Notes: generated by a model from the letters alone, not told the origin. A stretch of 64,000 nucleotides of DNA from Oribacterium sp. KHPX15 (GCF_900107835.1 NZ_FNRG01000014.1:1-64000), one strand, 5' to 3'; shown: positions 42,510-51,811, counted from the first letter of the stretch. Numbers and translations: made by a program.

Positions 42510-44245
42510 TGAGATACAGGTATCCCGATGCAACAAGAAAAAACGGGCAGTCTCAAGTTAAAGATTTGAAAGGGCAAAGGATTTTGGAACAGAAGATAAA
42601 AGCTAAAGCGATCATGATACAGGGAACAATGTCCAATGCCGGGAAAAGTCTCATTGCGGCAGGACTGTGCCGTATCTTCAGGCAGGATGGGTACAGAGTT
42701 GCACCCTTTAAATCTCAGAATATGGCTCTTAACAGCTTCATAACCGATGAAGGCCTCGAGATGGGAAGAGCTCAGGTGGTTCAGGCGGAGGCAGCAGGTG
42801 TTAAGCCATCGGTTTTAATGAATCCGATTCTTTTGAAGCCTACAACAGATGTCGGTTCTCAGGTCATTATTAATGGAAAAGTCAGCAGCAACATGACCGC
42901 AAGGGAATATTACAGGCATAAAAAAGTTCTCATACCTGTTGTGAAAGAAGCCTATGAAAAGCTGGCTTCGGAGTATGACATAATCGTTATAGAGGGAGCC
43001 GGAAGTCCCGCGGAAGTAAACCTTCGAGACGATGATATCGTAAATATGGGCATGGCGGAGCTTGCGAATGCGCCGGTGCTTTTGGTTGGTGATATCGACA
43101 GGGGAGGAGTGTTTGCGCAGCTTTACGGAACCATAGCACTGCTGGAAGAACATGAACAGGCGCGGATAAAAGGACTGATAATCAACAAATTTCGGGGAGA
43201 TAAGACAATTCTTGATCCGGGTTTAGATATCCTGAAGGAAAAAACCGACAAGGACATCCTGGGAGTTGTGCCTTATATGGATGTGGTGATAGATGATGAA
43301 GACTCGCTGTCGGATCAGTTGAGGTCCGGAAAATACATAAGAAAGATGTCAGGCCTCCAAATATATAAAGAAACGGAAGGCGGTAATGGAAATAGTTTGG
43401 AGGATGTTTTGGGAGATGACAACGAAACTATGGTTTCGTTTCCTGACATAGCTGTTATCCGCCTGCCCCGCATCAGTAATTTCACGGACTTCACGGCGCT
43501 TTCTATGGAACCGGGAGTTTCTCTCAGATATGTTTCAAATGTGAGCGAACTCGGAGAGCCTGATGTGATCATTATCCCCGGAACGAAAAGTACCATCAGA
43601 GATATGGAGTGGCTGAGAGCCACGGGGCTTGAGGCAAAGCTGATGCAGAAGCACCATGCAGGCACACTTATCATAGGAATCTGCGGTGGCTATCAGATGC
43701 TTGGGGAGCGGATCATTGATGAAAAGGGTGCGGAGACCGGCATCGGAACTGAGACGAAAGGTCTCGGATTACTGCCGGTAGTCACAGAGTTTGCCGAAGA
43801 AAAGACCAGAACCAGAGTGACATTTGAACTTCAGGGCTTAGGTGGATCGTTCGAGACATTAAACGGAAAAACAGTCAGTGGCTATGAAATCCATATGGGA
43901 AAAACCGGATATCTTGCGATATCAAATGGTTTACGTGCCGATGCACCAAAGTATGAGAGGAAAGAGAACATAAATATCGACGAAAAAAGGAATTTAGGGA
44001 ATTGCCTTTTTACATGTCGTGACAATGTTTTAGGCACATATGTTCATGGCTTCTTTGATTCTGATGAACTCCGAAAGGCATTTCTGGATATATTTTACAG
44101 AAAGAAGGGAATCAATCCCGACAAAATCGAAATATCAGAGCGAAGCTATAGGGAGTTCAAGGAGGAACAGTACGACAAACTTGCTGCAATTTTGAGAGAT
44201 TCATTGGATATGGAGAAGATATATAGTATGATTCTAGAAAGTTAA
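42509..44245 (+). CDS. cbiP: Cobyric acid synthase, glutamine-hydrolysing
   Basis: This 578-residue enzyme amidates side chains b, d, e and g of adenosylcobyrinate a,c-diamide. The P-loop MIQGTMSNAGKSLIAA begins about residue 36, followed by PFKSQNMALNSF, EGAGSPAEVNL, and in the C-terminal glutaminase the cysteine in IGICGGYQML (about residue 392) and YEIHMG. The first about 30 residues are unusual; family members normally begin just before the P-loop, so an internal start (such as TTG 42565) is possible. The chosen ATG overlaps the previous stop. Confidence 0.9.
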   Translation: MRYRYPDATRKNGQSQVKDLKGQRILEQKIKAKAIMIQGTMSNAGKSLIAAGLCRIFRQDGYRVAPFKSQNMALNSFITDEGLEMGRAQVVQAEAAGVKPSVLMNPILLKPTTDVGSQVIINGKVSSNMTAREYYRHKKVLIPVVKEAYEKLASEYDIIVIEGAGSPAEVNLRDDDIVNMGMAELANAPVLLVGDIDRGGVFAQLYGTIALLEEHEQARIKGLIINKFRGDKTILDPGLDILKEKTDKDILGVVPYMDVVIDDEDSLSDQLRSGKYIRKMSGLQIYKETEGGNGNSLEDVLGDDNETMVSFPDIAVIRLPRISNFTDFTALSMEPGVSLRYVSNVSELGEPDVIIIPGTKSTIRDMEWLRATGLEAKLMQKHHAGTLIIGICGGYQMLGERIIDEKGAETGIGTETKGLGLLPVVTEFAEEKTRTRVTFELQGLGGSFETLNGKTVSGYEIHMGKTGYLAISNGLRADAPKYERKENINIDEKRNLGNCLFTCRDNVLGTYVHGFFDSDELRKAFLDIFYRKKGINPDKIEISERSYREFKEEQYDKLAAILRDSLDMEKIYSMILES

Positions 44246-44352
44246 AGTTTTAAAACAAATATGATTTGAGACTTGAAGAGTCATTTTAGTATATGAAGAT
44301 GACTGAATGGCATCATAGCGGTGATCAATAGAAATTGACTGAAGGTTTACAG

Positions 44353-44955
44353 ATGGTTCACATTTATCATGGAAATGGAAAGGGGAAAACCAGTGCGGCG
44401 GTAGGGGCAGCCATCAGGGCGGCAGGACACAACATTCCTGTGGTGTTTTGTCAGTTCCTTAAGGACGGCATGTCCGGAGAAATCAGTGTACTTGAGAAGA
44501 TACCGGGTATACTGGTTCTTTTTCCTGAGCATTTTTACGGGTGGACTTCAAAGATGACCCCGGAAGAGCTTGCTGCCACAAGAAAAGACTGTGACGAGAT
44601 GTTCGGCAAGGCCATCAGAACCATGACCATGATCCTGCAGAATCAGCCAAAGGCATTGAAAGCTTTTGAGGAAAGACGAAAAAAATCCGGAATCATAACC
44701 AGAGATGTGAAAAGGCCGGATATAGTTGCACTTTTTGTGTTTGATGAGATTCTTGATGCTGTAAATAAAGAGCTTCTGGATCAGGATATGCTGGCAAGGT
44801 TTCTTCTTCAGCTGCCGGAATATGTGGAAGTGATCCTGACAGGGAGAAACCCTGACATTACCATTCTTTCCATGGCGGATTATGTGACGAATATGGTGAA
44901 AGACAGGCATCCCTATGATGACGGGATTAAAGCAAGGGTCGGAGTGGAGAAATAG
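44353..44955 (+). CDS. cobA: Corrinoid adenosyltransferase
   Basis: This 200-residue CobA/CobO/BtuR-family enzyme transfers the adenosyl group of ATP to Co(I) corrinoid. It has the P-loop YHGNGKGKTSAAVGAAIRAAG at the N terminus, FCQFLKDG, and near the C terminus ILTGRNPD followed by MADYVTNM. The central aromatic stretch varies from Salmonella CobA. GAAGG before the ATG at 44353 is preferred over the upstream TTG. It lies between cbiP and cbiC. Confidence 0.92.
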   Translation: MVHIYHGNGKGKTSAAVGAAIRAAGHNIPVVFCQFLKDGMSGEISVLEKIPGILVLFPEHFYGWTSKMTPEELAATRKDCDEMFGKAIRTMTMILQNQPKALKAFEERRKKSGIITRDVKRPDIVALFVFDEILDAVNKELLDQDMLARFLLQLPEYVEVILTGRNPDITILSMADYVTNMVKDRHPYDDGIKARVGVEK

Positions 44956-45033
44956 AAGGCAGGAGATTTTGGAGTACAAATATCCTTATCATAAAGATAT
45001 GGATAAAAGGGATTCCGAAAAAATGACTTTAAG

Positions 45034-45792
45034 ATGATTAAGTTTGAACACGTTGAACCAAGGGACATAGAACGACGGAGCATGGAAATCATCCGGGAGG
45101 AGCTTTCCCGCAGGGGAGTCAGGCTCCCTGAGACGGAGGCACCGGTGATTGAGAGGTGTATCCATACCTCCGCGGATTTTGATTATTATGAAAATCTGGT
45201 TTTCTCCGCTAATGCAGTAGACCGGATGAGAACTGCACTTTCGGCGGGAGCTGTCATAGTTACCGATACTGAGATGGTGAAAGCTGGCATCAGTAAGGTG
45301 ACTACGGCAAAATACGGTTGTGAGATTCGTTGTTTTATGTCGGACCCTGAGGTGGCTTCGGAAGCAAAAGCAAAAGGTGTAACAAGGGCTACGGTCAGCA
45401 TGGAACACGCCGCGATACTCGCAAAGCAACTTCCGATAACAGAGATATCTGTTCAGAAAAAATCAAAGGAATTTATTCCTTCATCGAACACATCAAAAAA
45501 TAAGAGTGGATCAACAGGCTCATTTTCCAATATCATTTTTGCCATCGGCAATGCCCCCACTGCCTTGATAGAACTGGAAAGACTTATACGTGAGGAAAAT
45601 CTGAGACCTGCGGGTATCATCGCCGTTCCCGTTGGCTTCGTAAATGTGGTGGAAGCAAAGGAACTGATCCGGGAGCTTGGAAATTCCGAAGAATATAAAG
45701 ATATTCCTTTGATAGTTGCAAGAGGTCGAAAAGGCGGCTCAAACATTGCAGCAGCAATAGTAAATGCTTTGCTGTATGGAATCGCTGATTGA
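45034..45792 (+). CDS. cbiC: Precorrin-8X / cobalt-precorrin-8 methylmutase
   Basis: This 252-residue enzyme moves the C11 methyl to C12, giving (cobalt-)hydrogenobyrinate. CIHTSADFDY (catalytic histidine), VVTDTEMVKAGI-like and AVPVGFVNVVEAK match CobH/CbiC. A Lys/Ser-rich insertion (about 145-165) is unusual compared with the normal 210 residues. The ribosome site is weak. It closes the cobalamin block; a spacer of about 105 bases precedes the AAA+ gene. Confidence 0.92.
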   Translation: MIKFEHVEPRDIERRSMEIIREELSRRGVRLPETEAPVIERCIHTSADFDYYENLVFSANAVDRMRTALSAGAVIVTDTEMVKAGISKVTTAKYGCEIRCFMSDPEVASEAKAKGVTRATVSMEHAAILAKQLPITEISVQKKSKEFIPSSNTSKNKSGSTGSFSNIIFAIGNAPTALIELERLIREENLRPAGIIAVPVGFVNVVEAKELIRELGNSEEYKDIPLIVARGRKGGSNIAAAIVNALLYGIAD

Positions 45793-45898
45793 TATAAACA
45801 TCAGTTATGCAAGAATTGCTAAAGAGGAAAGACAAAACGACATCGCATAAATGGTACAATGATTTGAGGGTTTTTATAGTAGTATCAAGAGGTATTCC

Positions 45899-47446
45899 AT
45901 GGCAGACAGAATATTTGATTTCAACAAAATAGATGACAATAAAGATCAAATCACAGGATCAGACGTAGACAGCTCTTTGGTCACATGGCAGATTGTGGAG
46001 AGAGATGACAAGGAACTGAGTGCTGACTGCCCCATAATGATTCTTTCCGAGGAGAAGGAAAAGCTTCCGAAGCATGTGGCAGGAGTTTTCGTGAACCCTG
46101 TCAGGGGGACATCATTTGCCTATACGGAAGGAAAAGTTGAAGCGGATGTAAGCGGCAAGGATAAGGATGGCAGGGATCTTAACCACCATATCCTTAAGAT
46201 TGATAAAAGGTTCATTGACCTTGAGAAGTGGCTTGGAGAGAATCATGTTTCAGTAAGGCTTAGCGGTGAGAGCAGGGAGGAAGGCTATTGTGTATACAAG
46301 ATCCGGGCTGTGACTCCCGACGGGAAAAATATTCAATCCGACAGAGACAGCTTCCTCCAGCTTATCATTGAGAGGCTTAAAGAAAGCAAGGCTCCTGACG
46401 ATGAGGAACCAAATGATGAAATGACTGAGGTCGGACATCAGGATCTCAGAGATATAAATTCCATGCTGAATTTCCTTGCCTGCGCTAAGAAAACACTTCC
46501 GAAGAACATGCAATCCTGGGCGGACAGAAACATTGACCTTATCAGGTCCAAGACCATCACCCCTGAGGAGCGACGCCACGCGGAGAGAGCTCTCCAGATG
46601 GTTCTCAACATTCAGTGGAAGGGAGAATATTTCGCTGCCATCGATCCTGTCAGGGCACGTCAGATTCTGGATGAAGAGCTTTACGGACTGGAGCGGGTGA
46701 AGCAGCGCATCATGGAGACCATCATTCAGATAAACAGAACCCACACGCTGCCGTCTTACGGACTGCTTCTTGCGGGACCTGCGGGTATAGGAAAGTCCCA
46801 GCTTGCCTATGCGGTTGCGAGAATTCTGAGACTTCCATGGACCAGCCTCGATATGAGTGCCATACATGACTCGGAGGCGCTGACCGGTAGTCCCCGGGTT
46901 TATGCCAATGCCAAAGCCGGGCGCATTATGGAGGCATTCTCACAGAGCGGCTCCAGCAATATAGTTTTTATCATTAATGAGCTTGATAAGGCGGATCAGA
47001 ACAGCATTAACGGAAATCCGGCGGATGCCCTTCTGACCCTTCTCGATAATATCGGCTACACGGACAATTACATCGAATGCCGTATACCCACAAACGGAGT
47101 TTATCCGGTGGCTACGGCCAATGACAAGTCCCGTATATCAGACCCACTCATGAGCAGATTCGCGGTTATCGATATTCCGGATTACACCCCGGATGAGAAA
47201 AAAATCATATTCCAAAAGTTTTCGCTTCCCAAGGTGCTTAAACGCATGGGTATGAGACCGGAGGAGTGCGTGGTGGATGACAGAGCCATAAGCGTGATTC
47301 TCGAAAAATACAGAGATACCACCGGATGCCGTGACCTTGAGCAGGCGGCGGAGCATCTTGCGGCCAATGCGCTGTACCAGATTGAAACCACGGGAGTGGA
47401 TGCGGTGACATTTGACGCACATACTACGAGGAGGCTGTTGTTCTGA
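45899..47446 (+). CDS. Lon-like AAA+ ATPase without protease domain
   Basis: This 515-residue protein has an unrecognised N-terminal part (1 to about 250) and a Lon-type AAA+ domain. It has 'ELYGLERVKQRIMETI', Walker A AGPAGIGKSQ (about residue 292), sensor 1 VATANDKSRI and an arginine-finger SDPLMSRF. Walker B reads FIINELDK: an Asn replaces the usual Asp before the catalytic Glu. The chain stops after the C-terminal helical lid, so no Ser-Lys protease follows. It could be an unfoldase or a scaffold. AGAGG precedes the ATG. Confidence 0.8.
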   Translation: MADRIFDFNKIDDNKDQITGSDVDSSLVTWQIVERDDKELSADCPIMILSEEKEKLPKHVAGVFVNPVRGTSFAYTEGKVEADVSGKDKDGRDLNHHILKIDKRFIDLEKWLGENHVSVRLSGESREEGYCVYKIRAVTPDGKNIQSDRDSFLQLIIERLKESKAPDDEEPNDEMTEVGHQDLRDINSMLNFLACAKKTLPKNMQSWADRNIDLIRSKTITPEERRHAERALQMVLNIQWKGEYFAAIDPVRARQILDEELYGLERVKQRIMETIIQINRTHTLPSYGLLLAGPAGIGKSQLAYAVARILRLPWTSLDMSAIHDSEALTGSPRVYANAKAGRIMEAFSQSGSSNIVFIINELDKADQNSINGNPADALLTLLDNIGYTDNYIECRIPTNGVYPVATANDKSRISDPLMSRFAVIDIPDYTPDEKKIIFQKFSLPKVLKRMGMRPEECVVDDRAISVILEKYRDTTGCRDLEQAAEHLAANALYQIETTGVDAVTFDAHTTRRLLF

Positions 47447-47491
47447 TGGTTAGCCTGAGTTATATGTGACTTCCATTCGGCAGAAAACAGC

Positions 47492-47521
47492 TTGATGATA
47501 TCACAACCATTTTTGTATAAT
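47492..47521 (+). promoter_or_regulatory. Possible promoter of the HMA-like gene
   Basis: TTGATG (47492-47497) and TATAAT (47516-47521) are 18 bp apart, in the 150-bp gap before the gene at 47596. Confidence 0.4.
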
Positions 47522-47595
47522 GATTTTATCCGGGGAGAAACTGACCATATCAGTTCTTCCATAGCATCGGGTTTTTTGAGAGCATGAGGTTCTAA

Positions 47596-48024
47596 ATGAA
47601 ATTCACGATTAAAAATGAGTTGGAGAACAGAATACGTATACGCCTGAAGGACGGAAAGCTGGATTACGTCAAGGATCAGAGACTTTCCTATGCCATTCGG
47701 AAAATCAAGGGCGTAAAAGAGGTTCGCGTATACAGAAGGACCGGTGGTGTTGCCATTAGTTTTGATTCCAAAGTTCTGTCAAAAGACAAACTGATAACGG
47801 CAATGGAGAAGATCAAGCTTAAGAAAATATGGGTTCCTGAAGACGAATTCGTTGATGAGTCAAAGATAAGCCTCGAAGAGATTAAAGAGAGACGTCTTAC
47901 TCCGGATGCCAAGAGGAGAATAAGAGAAAAGATTGCGCTTGAGACTGTGGCAGATATGGTTCTGCCCCTGCCGCTTCAGGTGGGATACCACTTCTTCCAG
48001 CTGGTAACACTGAAATCTCTGTAA
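47596..48024 (+). CDS. HMA-like metal-binding protein, perhaps a truncated P-type ATPase
   Basis: This 142-residue protein matches the N-terminal cytosolic part of heavy-metal P-type ATPases. A ferredoxin-like HMA fold (residues about 1-65: RIRIRLKDGKL and SYAIRKIKGVKEVRVY) lacks the CxxC metal motif. It is followed by a basic linker and the segment just before the first membrane helix. It stops at residue 142 with no remaining ATPase downstream, so it is either a natural small protein of this kind, which occur in Lachnospiraceae, or a truncated ATPase gene. GAGG precedes the ATG. Confidence 0.65.
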   Translation: MKFTIKNELENRIRIRLKDGKLDYVKDQRLSYAIRKIKGVKEVRVYRRTGGVAISFDSKVLSKDKLITAMEKIKLKKIWVPEDEFVDESKISLEEIKERRLTPDAKRRIREKIALETVADMVLPLPLQVGYHFFQLVTLKSL

Positions 48025-48120
48025 TTACAAGCAATGAGATGGTAAATGCCTGTAATGTTTCCGTTTGAGGATCAGAGGCGTGGTATTTACAATAAAAAGA
48101 ATATAAAATGAAGGGAAAGG

Positions 48121-48147
48121 GCCCGACGGTGGATGCCGGCGGGCTTT
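48121..48147 (+). terminator. Weak hairpin before the membrane protein gene
   Basis: GCCCG (48121-48125) pairs with CGGGC (48140-48144), with one internal mismatch over 9 bp, followed by TTT. The short U-tract makes termination doubtful. Confidence 0.4.
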
Positions 48148-48157
48148 GATTGTTTAA

Positions 48158-48847
48158 ATGAAGAATTCGAAACTCAGAACTGCGTTGTTCCTGCATATCA
48201 TCATAGTATTGATGGAAATCATCATAACTAACTACGTATATGCAACCCGCAACGGACTTGAAATGTTTTATCACTATACGGAAGTATCAAATTTCCTGTG
48301 TTTACTGAGCAGTGGGGCGTTTGTACTTTTTATGCTGCCGGCGCTTTCCAAAGGGAGGACCAGCGGGTTTGTTTCTACCTATATGATGCAGCATTATAAG
48401 GGATCCGACGAGCTTCCCGCCTGGCTCATTACCGTGAGATATGTGGTGGTCTGCAGCCTTATGCTCACATTTTTTATCGTATTTGCGGTACTTGGACCCA
48501 AGAAGGGATTTGATGAGGAGCTGTTCAGCGGAGTTCATCCATTGGATCACTTTCTTGTTCCACTGATGTCTTTGTTTTCATTTATATTTTTAGAAAACAA
48601 GGCAGAAGTTCCCAAGGCTGCACCTCTTTGGGCCTTGGTACCGACAGTGATATATGCAGTAATAATGCTTATATTAAACGCTGCCCACATCACTGTGGGA
48701 CCATACTTTTTCCTTAGGGTTTATGAACAGCCGGTTTACAAGACTATCCTATGGGTAGTGGTTGTAATGGGAATAAATTATTTGCTGTCATGGCTTGTTA
48801 TGAAGGCTTATAATGGCAGGGTGAAATCAAGTGAAAAGAGAGCCTGA
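48158..48847 (+). CDS. Integral membrane protein, Pr6Pr-like
   Basis: This 229-residue protein has about six membrane helices. Short conserved features (YHYTEVSNFLC near the start, HPLDHFLVPLMS in the middle, with a histidine facing the membrane) resemble the Pr6Pr family of bacterial membrane proteins. No biochemical role is established for this family. It stands after the HMA-like gene and before the peptidase, each with its own start signals. Confidence 0.65.
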   Translation: MKNSKLRTALFLHIIIVLMEIIITNYVYATRNGLEMFYHYTEVSNFLCLLSSGAFVLFMLPALSKGRTSGFVSTYMMQHYKGSDELPAWLITVRYVVVCSLMLTFFIVFAVLGPKKGFDEELFSGVHPLDHFLVPLMSLFSFIFLENKAEVPKAAPLWALVPTVIYAVIMLILNAAHITVGPYFFLRVYEQPVYKTILWVVVVMGINYLLSWLVMKAYNGRVKSSEKRA

Positions 48848-48913
48848 TTTGGAGCTTACTGTTCCTTTTACAGCTTGAACAGGATTTTATATTAGTAACA
48901 GCAGGAGAAATAA

Positions 48914-49756
48914 ATGATTTTATATATGACTTCAACCCCGGGTGGGTTTGACCGCCGTACAGGGTTATCGGAAAAGCTTGATAACAGAAATCAGTTTGTG
49001 GACAGGCTTAAGAATGACTGGAAGGATCACAGCAAAGGGCTTCTCATTTCTTCGGATCCTAAAAATTCCGAGATGAATACAGCCATGGCACAGACATATC
49101 TTGATGCTTTCAATAAATCAGGGCTCAGTATGGATTCCATTGATGTTCTTGATGCCAGAGATGAAAAAATCGTTGAGATCCTTGCGATCTATGATGTGGT
49201 TATCCTTGCGGGAGGACACGTTCCCACGGAGAACGCCTGGTTCCATAAGATAAAGCTTAAGGAGTGGATCAAAGGCTTCAGGGGCATAGTCATAGGAGTA
49301 AGCGCCGGTACCATGAACTGCGCAGACATCGTATACGCACAGCCGGAGTTTGAAGGCGAATCAAAGGATGCCGGTTATAAGCGTTTTCTGGAAGGCCTTG
49401 GGCTTACGGATACCAATGTTATCCCTCATTACGATCAAACCATCGATGCCATGCTGGATGGAAAAAAGCTGTTTGAGGAGATAACCTATCCGGATAGTAC
49501 AAACAGAGCTTTTTATTGCCTGACTGACGGAGCCTACATTAGAAAAGATACAGTTACAAACAAGGAAATGCTATATGGTGAGTCATACCTTATTGCAGAC
49601 GGAGAAATCGGACTCATCTGTAAAAACGGAGGGGAGTTTGAGATTCCGACACGTGTGGATGTGAGAAAGCCGGTATTTCTTGCGGCAGTGACATTGACAC
49701 TGGGAGGACTTATAGGAGCGGCAATCACCAGGTATTTTATTAAGCATGAGGATTGA
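48914..49756 (+). CDS. Peptidase S51-like protein (dipeptidase E/cyanophycinase family)
   Basis: This 280-residue protein has the S51 fold, related to class I glutamine amidotransferases, with a serine nucleophile in GVSAGTMNCA and a histidine in VIPHYDQT. The central LAGGHVPTENAWF loop is also typical. A C-terminal stretch (about 250-270) is hydrophobic and could be a membrane anchor, which is unusual for the family. It should cleave small peptides with acidic residues. AGGAGA precedes the ATG. Confidence 0.82.
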   Translation: MILYMTSTPGGFDRRTGLSEKLDNRNQFVDRLKNDWKDHSKGLLISSDPKNSEMNTAMAQTYLDAFNKSGLSMDSIDVLDARDEKIVEILAIYDVVILAGGHVPTENAWFHKIKLKEWIKGFRGIVIGVSAGTMNCADIVYAQPEFEGESKDAGYKRFLEGLGLTDTNVIPHYDQTIDAMLDGKKLFEEITYPDSTNRAFYCLTDGAYIRKDTVTNKEMLYGESYLIADGEIGLICKNGGEFEIPTRVDVRKPVFLAAVTLTLGGLIGAAITRYFIKHED

Positions 49757-49773
49757 GCATTCGGGAGGAAATT

Positions 49774-50064
49774 ATGGACGTTGAGACAGTAATGTCAGCC
49801 CTTCGCCAAAAGGCGCTGAAGGATGAAGGATTTCAAAAAGAGCTTTTGGCGACGAAAAAGGAGAAGAATCCACTTGCTGCTTTCTGCGAGATAGCAAGGC
49901 GGGAAGGTTACGAGTTGTACGAAATGGATATCCTGACCTACGGAGAAGAGTTTTACGCAGCCATAAAGAGATCCACAAACGGTGGTGGTGAAAATTCTCC
50001 TAAGCTGGAGGGACAGGACGATTACTATGATATGTTCATGGCAGAGCTTGAGAATCTTAAGTAA
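49774..50064 (+). CDS. Nif11-like small protein
   Basis: This 96-residue protein resembles Nif11-type leader proteins: an N-terminal helical pair (VMSALRQKALKDEGFQKELL, with FCEIARREGYELYEMDIL) and then a C-terminal acidic segment after NGGG (about residues 69-72). In Nif11-derived RiPP precursors a double-Gly site separates leader and core. Here the core (about 24 residues) is acidic and lacks Cys. No modification enzymes are adjacent, so a RiPP role is not supported; a standalone regulator is equally plausible. GGGAGG before ATG 49774 sets the start. Confidence 0.6.
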   Translation: MDVETVMSALRQKALKDEGFQKELLATKKEKNPLAAFCEIARREGYELYEMDILTYGEEFYAAIKRSTNGGGENSPKLEGQDDYYDMFMAELENLK

Positions 50065-50080
50065 GAAGAATGGAGATATT

Positions 50081-50722
50081 ATGAGCGTTAAAATGGAATT
50101 TCCCGATGAATATGTAGAGATACTTAAATCCTATGCGGAGCAGAATAATGTGACTGTTCAGACTGCAATTGCCGACACTTTGGAGTTTCTGGAGCTTAAG
50201 AATGAGGCCTTTGATCATTACCGCATAGCGGTGGAAGATCCGGAATCATACCTGAATGATGCTTCGGAGCTTAATGCAAAAGCCATCAGGCAGATCTATA
50301 TGGATCTTTTCGGTGAAGATACAGTGGGAGATATGATCCACTGTTACTACAATCCTGATAAACTTAACGTCCTTCTTATGGATATAGTTTATGATGATTC
50401 TGTTACTTTATGGAATATAATTGAAATGTTCCATAACAAGATTCCGGGACTGGAATTCAGTGAGAATATCCTTTCTCTTTTCTATGTTCATGATCGTTTT
50501 GACGGTAAGCATGATCAGATAGTTGAGCTTATGGAGTGGATGCTGTCAGATCATGAGGATGATGGTTTCTCGACCGCCGGATACTATGAATCGATTTACG
50601 ACGAACCTGATGATGAAGAGTTCTTTGATGACGATGAGTACTATGAGGATTTCGATTCAGAAGAAGACGATGATGACGAAGATGATGTCGAAGACGAAGG
50701 CATAAACGTAAACGAAGAGTAA
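50081..50722 (+). CDS. Protein of unknown function with extremely acidic C-terminal tail
   Basis: This 213-residue protein has an N-terminal segment (MSVKMEFPDEYVEILKSYA), suggestive of a ribbon-helix-helix or helical start, a helical middle part, and a tail (about 165-213) made almost wholly of Asp/Glu with few Tyr residues. Such tails can mimic nucleic acid or sequester cations. GGAG before the ATG at 50081 is well placed. It follows the Nif11-like gene by 16 bases, so both are likely in one transcript. Confidence 0.65.
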   Translation: MSVKMEFPDEYVEILKSYAEQNNVTVQTAIADTLEFLELKNEAFDHYRIAVEDPESYLNDASELNAKAIRQIYMDLFGEDTVGDMIHCYYNPDKLNVLLMDIVYDDSVTLWNIIEMFHNKIPGLEFSENILSLFYVHDRFDGKHDQIVELMEWMLSDHEDDGFSTAGYYESIYDEPDDEEFFDDDEYYEDFDSEEDDDDEDDVEDEGINVNEE

Positions 50723-50746
50723 GCATTTATTACGTGACAATTAGAG

Positions 50747-51769
50747 ATGATCAGGATAAAAGATATCGCTGAGATGTGTGGTGTGAGCACAGCTACAGTA
50801 TCATATGTGATACACGGAAAGCAGGGAAAGGTATCGAAAGAAGTCAGAGAGAAGATAGAAGCCGTCATAGCCGAGTCCGGTTACATTTCCAATCAGTCGG
50901 CACTTTCACTTGTCAGTAAGAGTTCCGGACTTATCGGTGTTGCGGTTCTTAACCTTGGTGAAAGCAAAAACATTATGGCTGATCCTTACTTTGGTGTTTT
51001 GTTTTCATACCTCGAGAAAGAATTCAGAAAAAATGATAAATACATACTGATGCTGCTTGATCAGTCGGTGGATGTCATCTTAAGGGATGCAAGACGATGG
51101 AATCTGGATGGACTCATACTTTGTAACCAGCTTAAGGATATGATGATAGAGGTCAGCAGTCAGTTTTCGAAGCCGGTGGTTACCATAGATGCTTCATTTG
51201 AATATGAGTATGACAAGCTTGTTCAGATTTTTATAGACGATTTCAACGGTGGATACATCATGGGGCAGTATTTCCTGAGCCTTGGCCATAAGAATGCTGC
51301 CATGATAGACGACAGTGATCTCGAAATAAACCGCCACAGATGGAGAGGATTCCGGCAGGCTTATATGGAGAGTGGTATCGTGCTTACAGAAGACTGTCAT
51401 TACATCATTGATATCAACAAAGAGAAGATCCGGGACGGACTTAACAGGATACTGCCTGAGATAAAAAAGCACAGTGCTGTTTTTTGTGTTTCCGACAATT
51501 ATGCTCTTCAGCTTATTAATCATCTTTATCAGAACGGTATGCGGGTACCGGATGATATATCTGTTGCAGGATATGACGATATTCCTTATTCAAGTTACTC
51601 CAATCCGGAACTCACTACAATAAGACAAAATGTAGAGGAAAAGGCGGTGACTGCTGTCAACAGTATGATGAGGATGCTTTCGGGAAAAACTGTAAAGCAC
51701 AATGTAAAGCTTCCTGTAGAGCTTGTGGTGAGAAAATCATGCCGTGAGGTATGGAGGTTACGCGAATAA
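50747..51769 (+). CDS. LacI-family transcriptional regulator
   Basis: This 340-residue repressor has the N-terminal helix-turn-helix (IKDIAEMCGVSTATVSYVIHG) and a periplasmic-binding-protein-like sensor domain (VSVAGYDDIPYSSYSNPELTTIRQ). Its effector is probably a sugar. The adjacent alpha-glucosidase gene and two palindromes (51755-51772 and 51812-51829) suggest it controls that gene. The ribosome site before the ATG is weak. It is in the same orientation as the glucosidase gene. Confidence 0.92.
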   Translation: MIRIKDIAEMCGVSTATVSYVIHGKQGKVSKEVREKIEAVIAESGYISNQSALSLVSKSSGLIGVAVLNLGESKNIMADPYFGVLFSYLEKEFRKNDKYILMLLDQSVDVILRDARRWNLDGLILCNQLKDMMIEVSSQFSKPVVTIDASFEYEYDKLVQIFIDDFNGGYIMGQYFLSLGHKNAAMIDDSDLEINRHRWRGFRQAYMESGIVLTEDCHYIIDINKEKIRDGLNRILPEIKKHSAVFCVSDNYALQLINHLYQNGMRVPDDISVAGYDDIPYSSYSNPELTTIRQNVEEKAVTAVNSMMRMLSGKTVKHNVKLPVELVVRKSCREVWRLRE

Positions 51770-51772
51770 CCT
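51755..51772. promoter_or_regulatory. Candidate LacI-type operator 1
   Basis: AGGTTACGCGAATAACCT is an imperfect 18-bp palindrome overlapping the lacI stop codon. Its outer arms AGGTTA/TAACCT match operator 2. Confidence 0.5.
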
Positions 51773-51811
51773 TTGACGTGGAACTTGATATGGATTAATT
51801 TAGTTTCACAA

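Noticed and set aside
49774-50064. RiPP biosynthetic cluster
   Set aside because: Only a Nif11-like protein is seen; no modifying enzyme, protease or exporter lies nearby.
50523-50868. Extra reading frames opposite and within the acidic tail
   Set aside because: They arise from the GAT/GAA-rich codons of the real gene; no ribosome sites or conserved domains.
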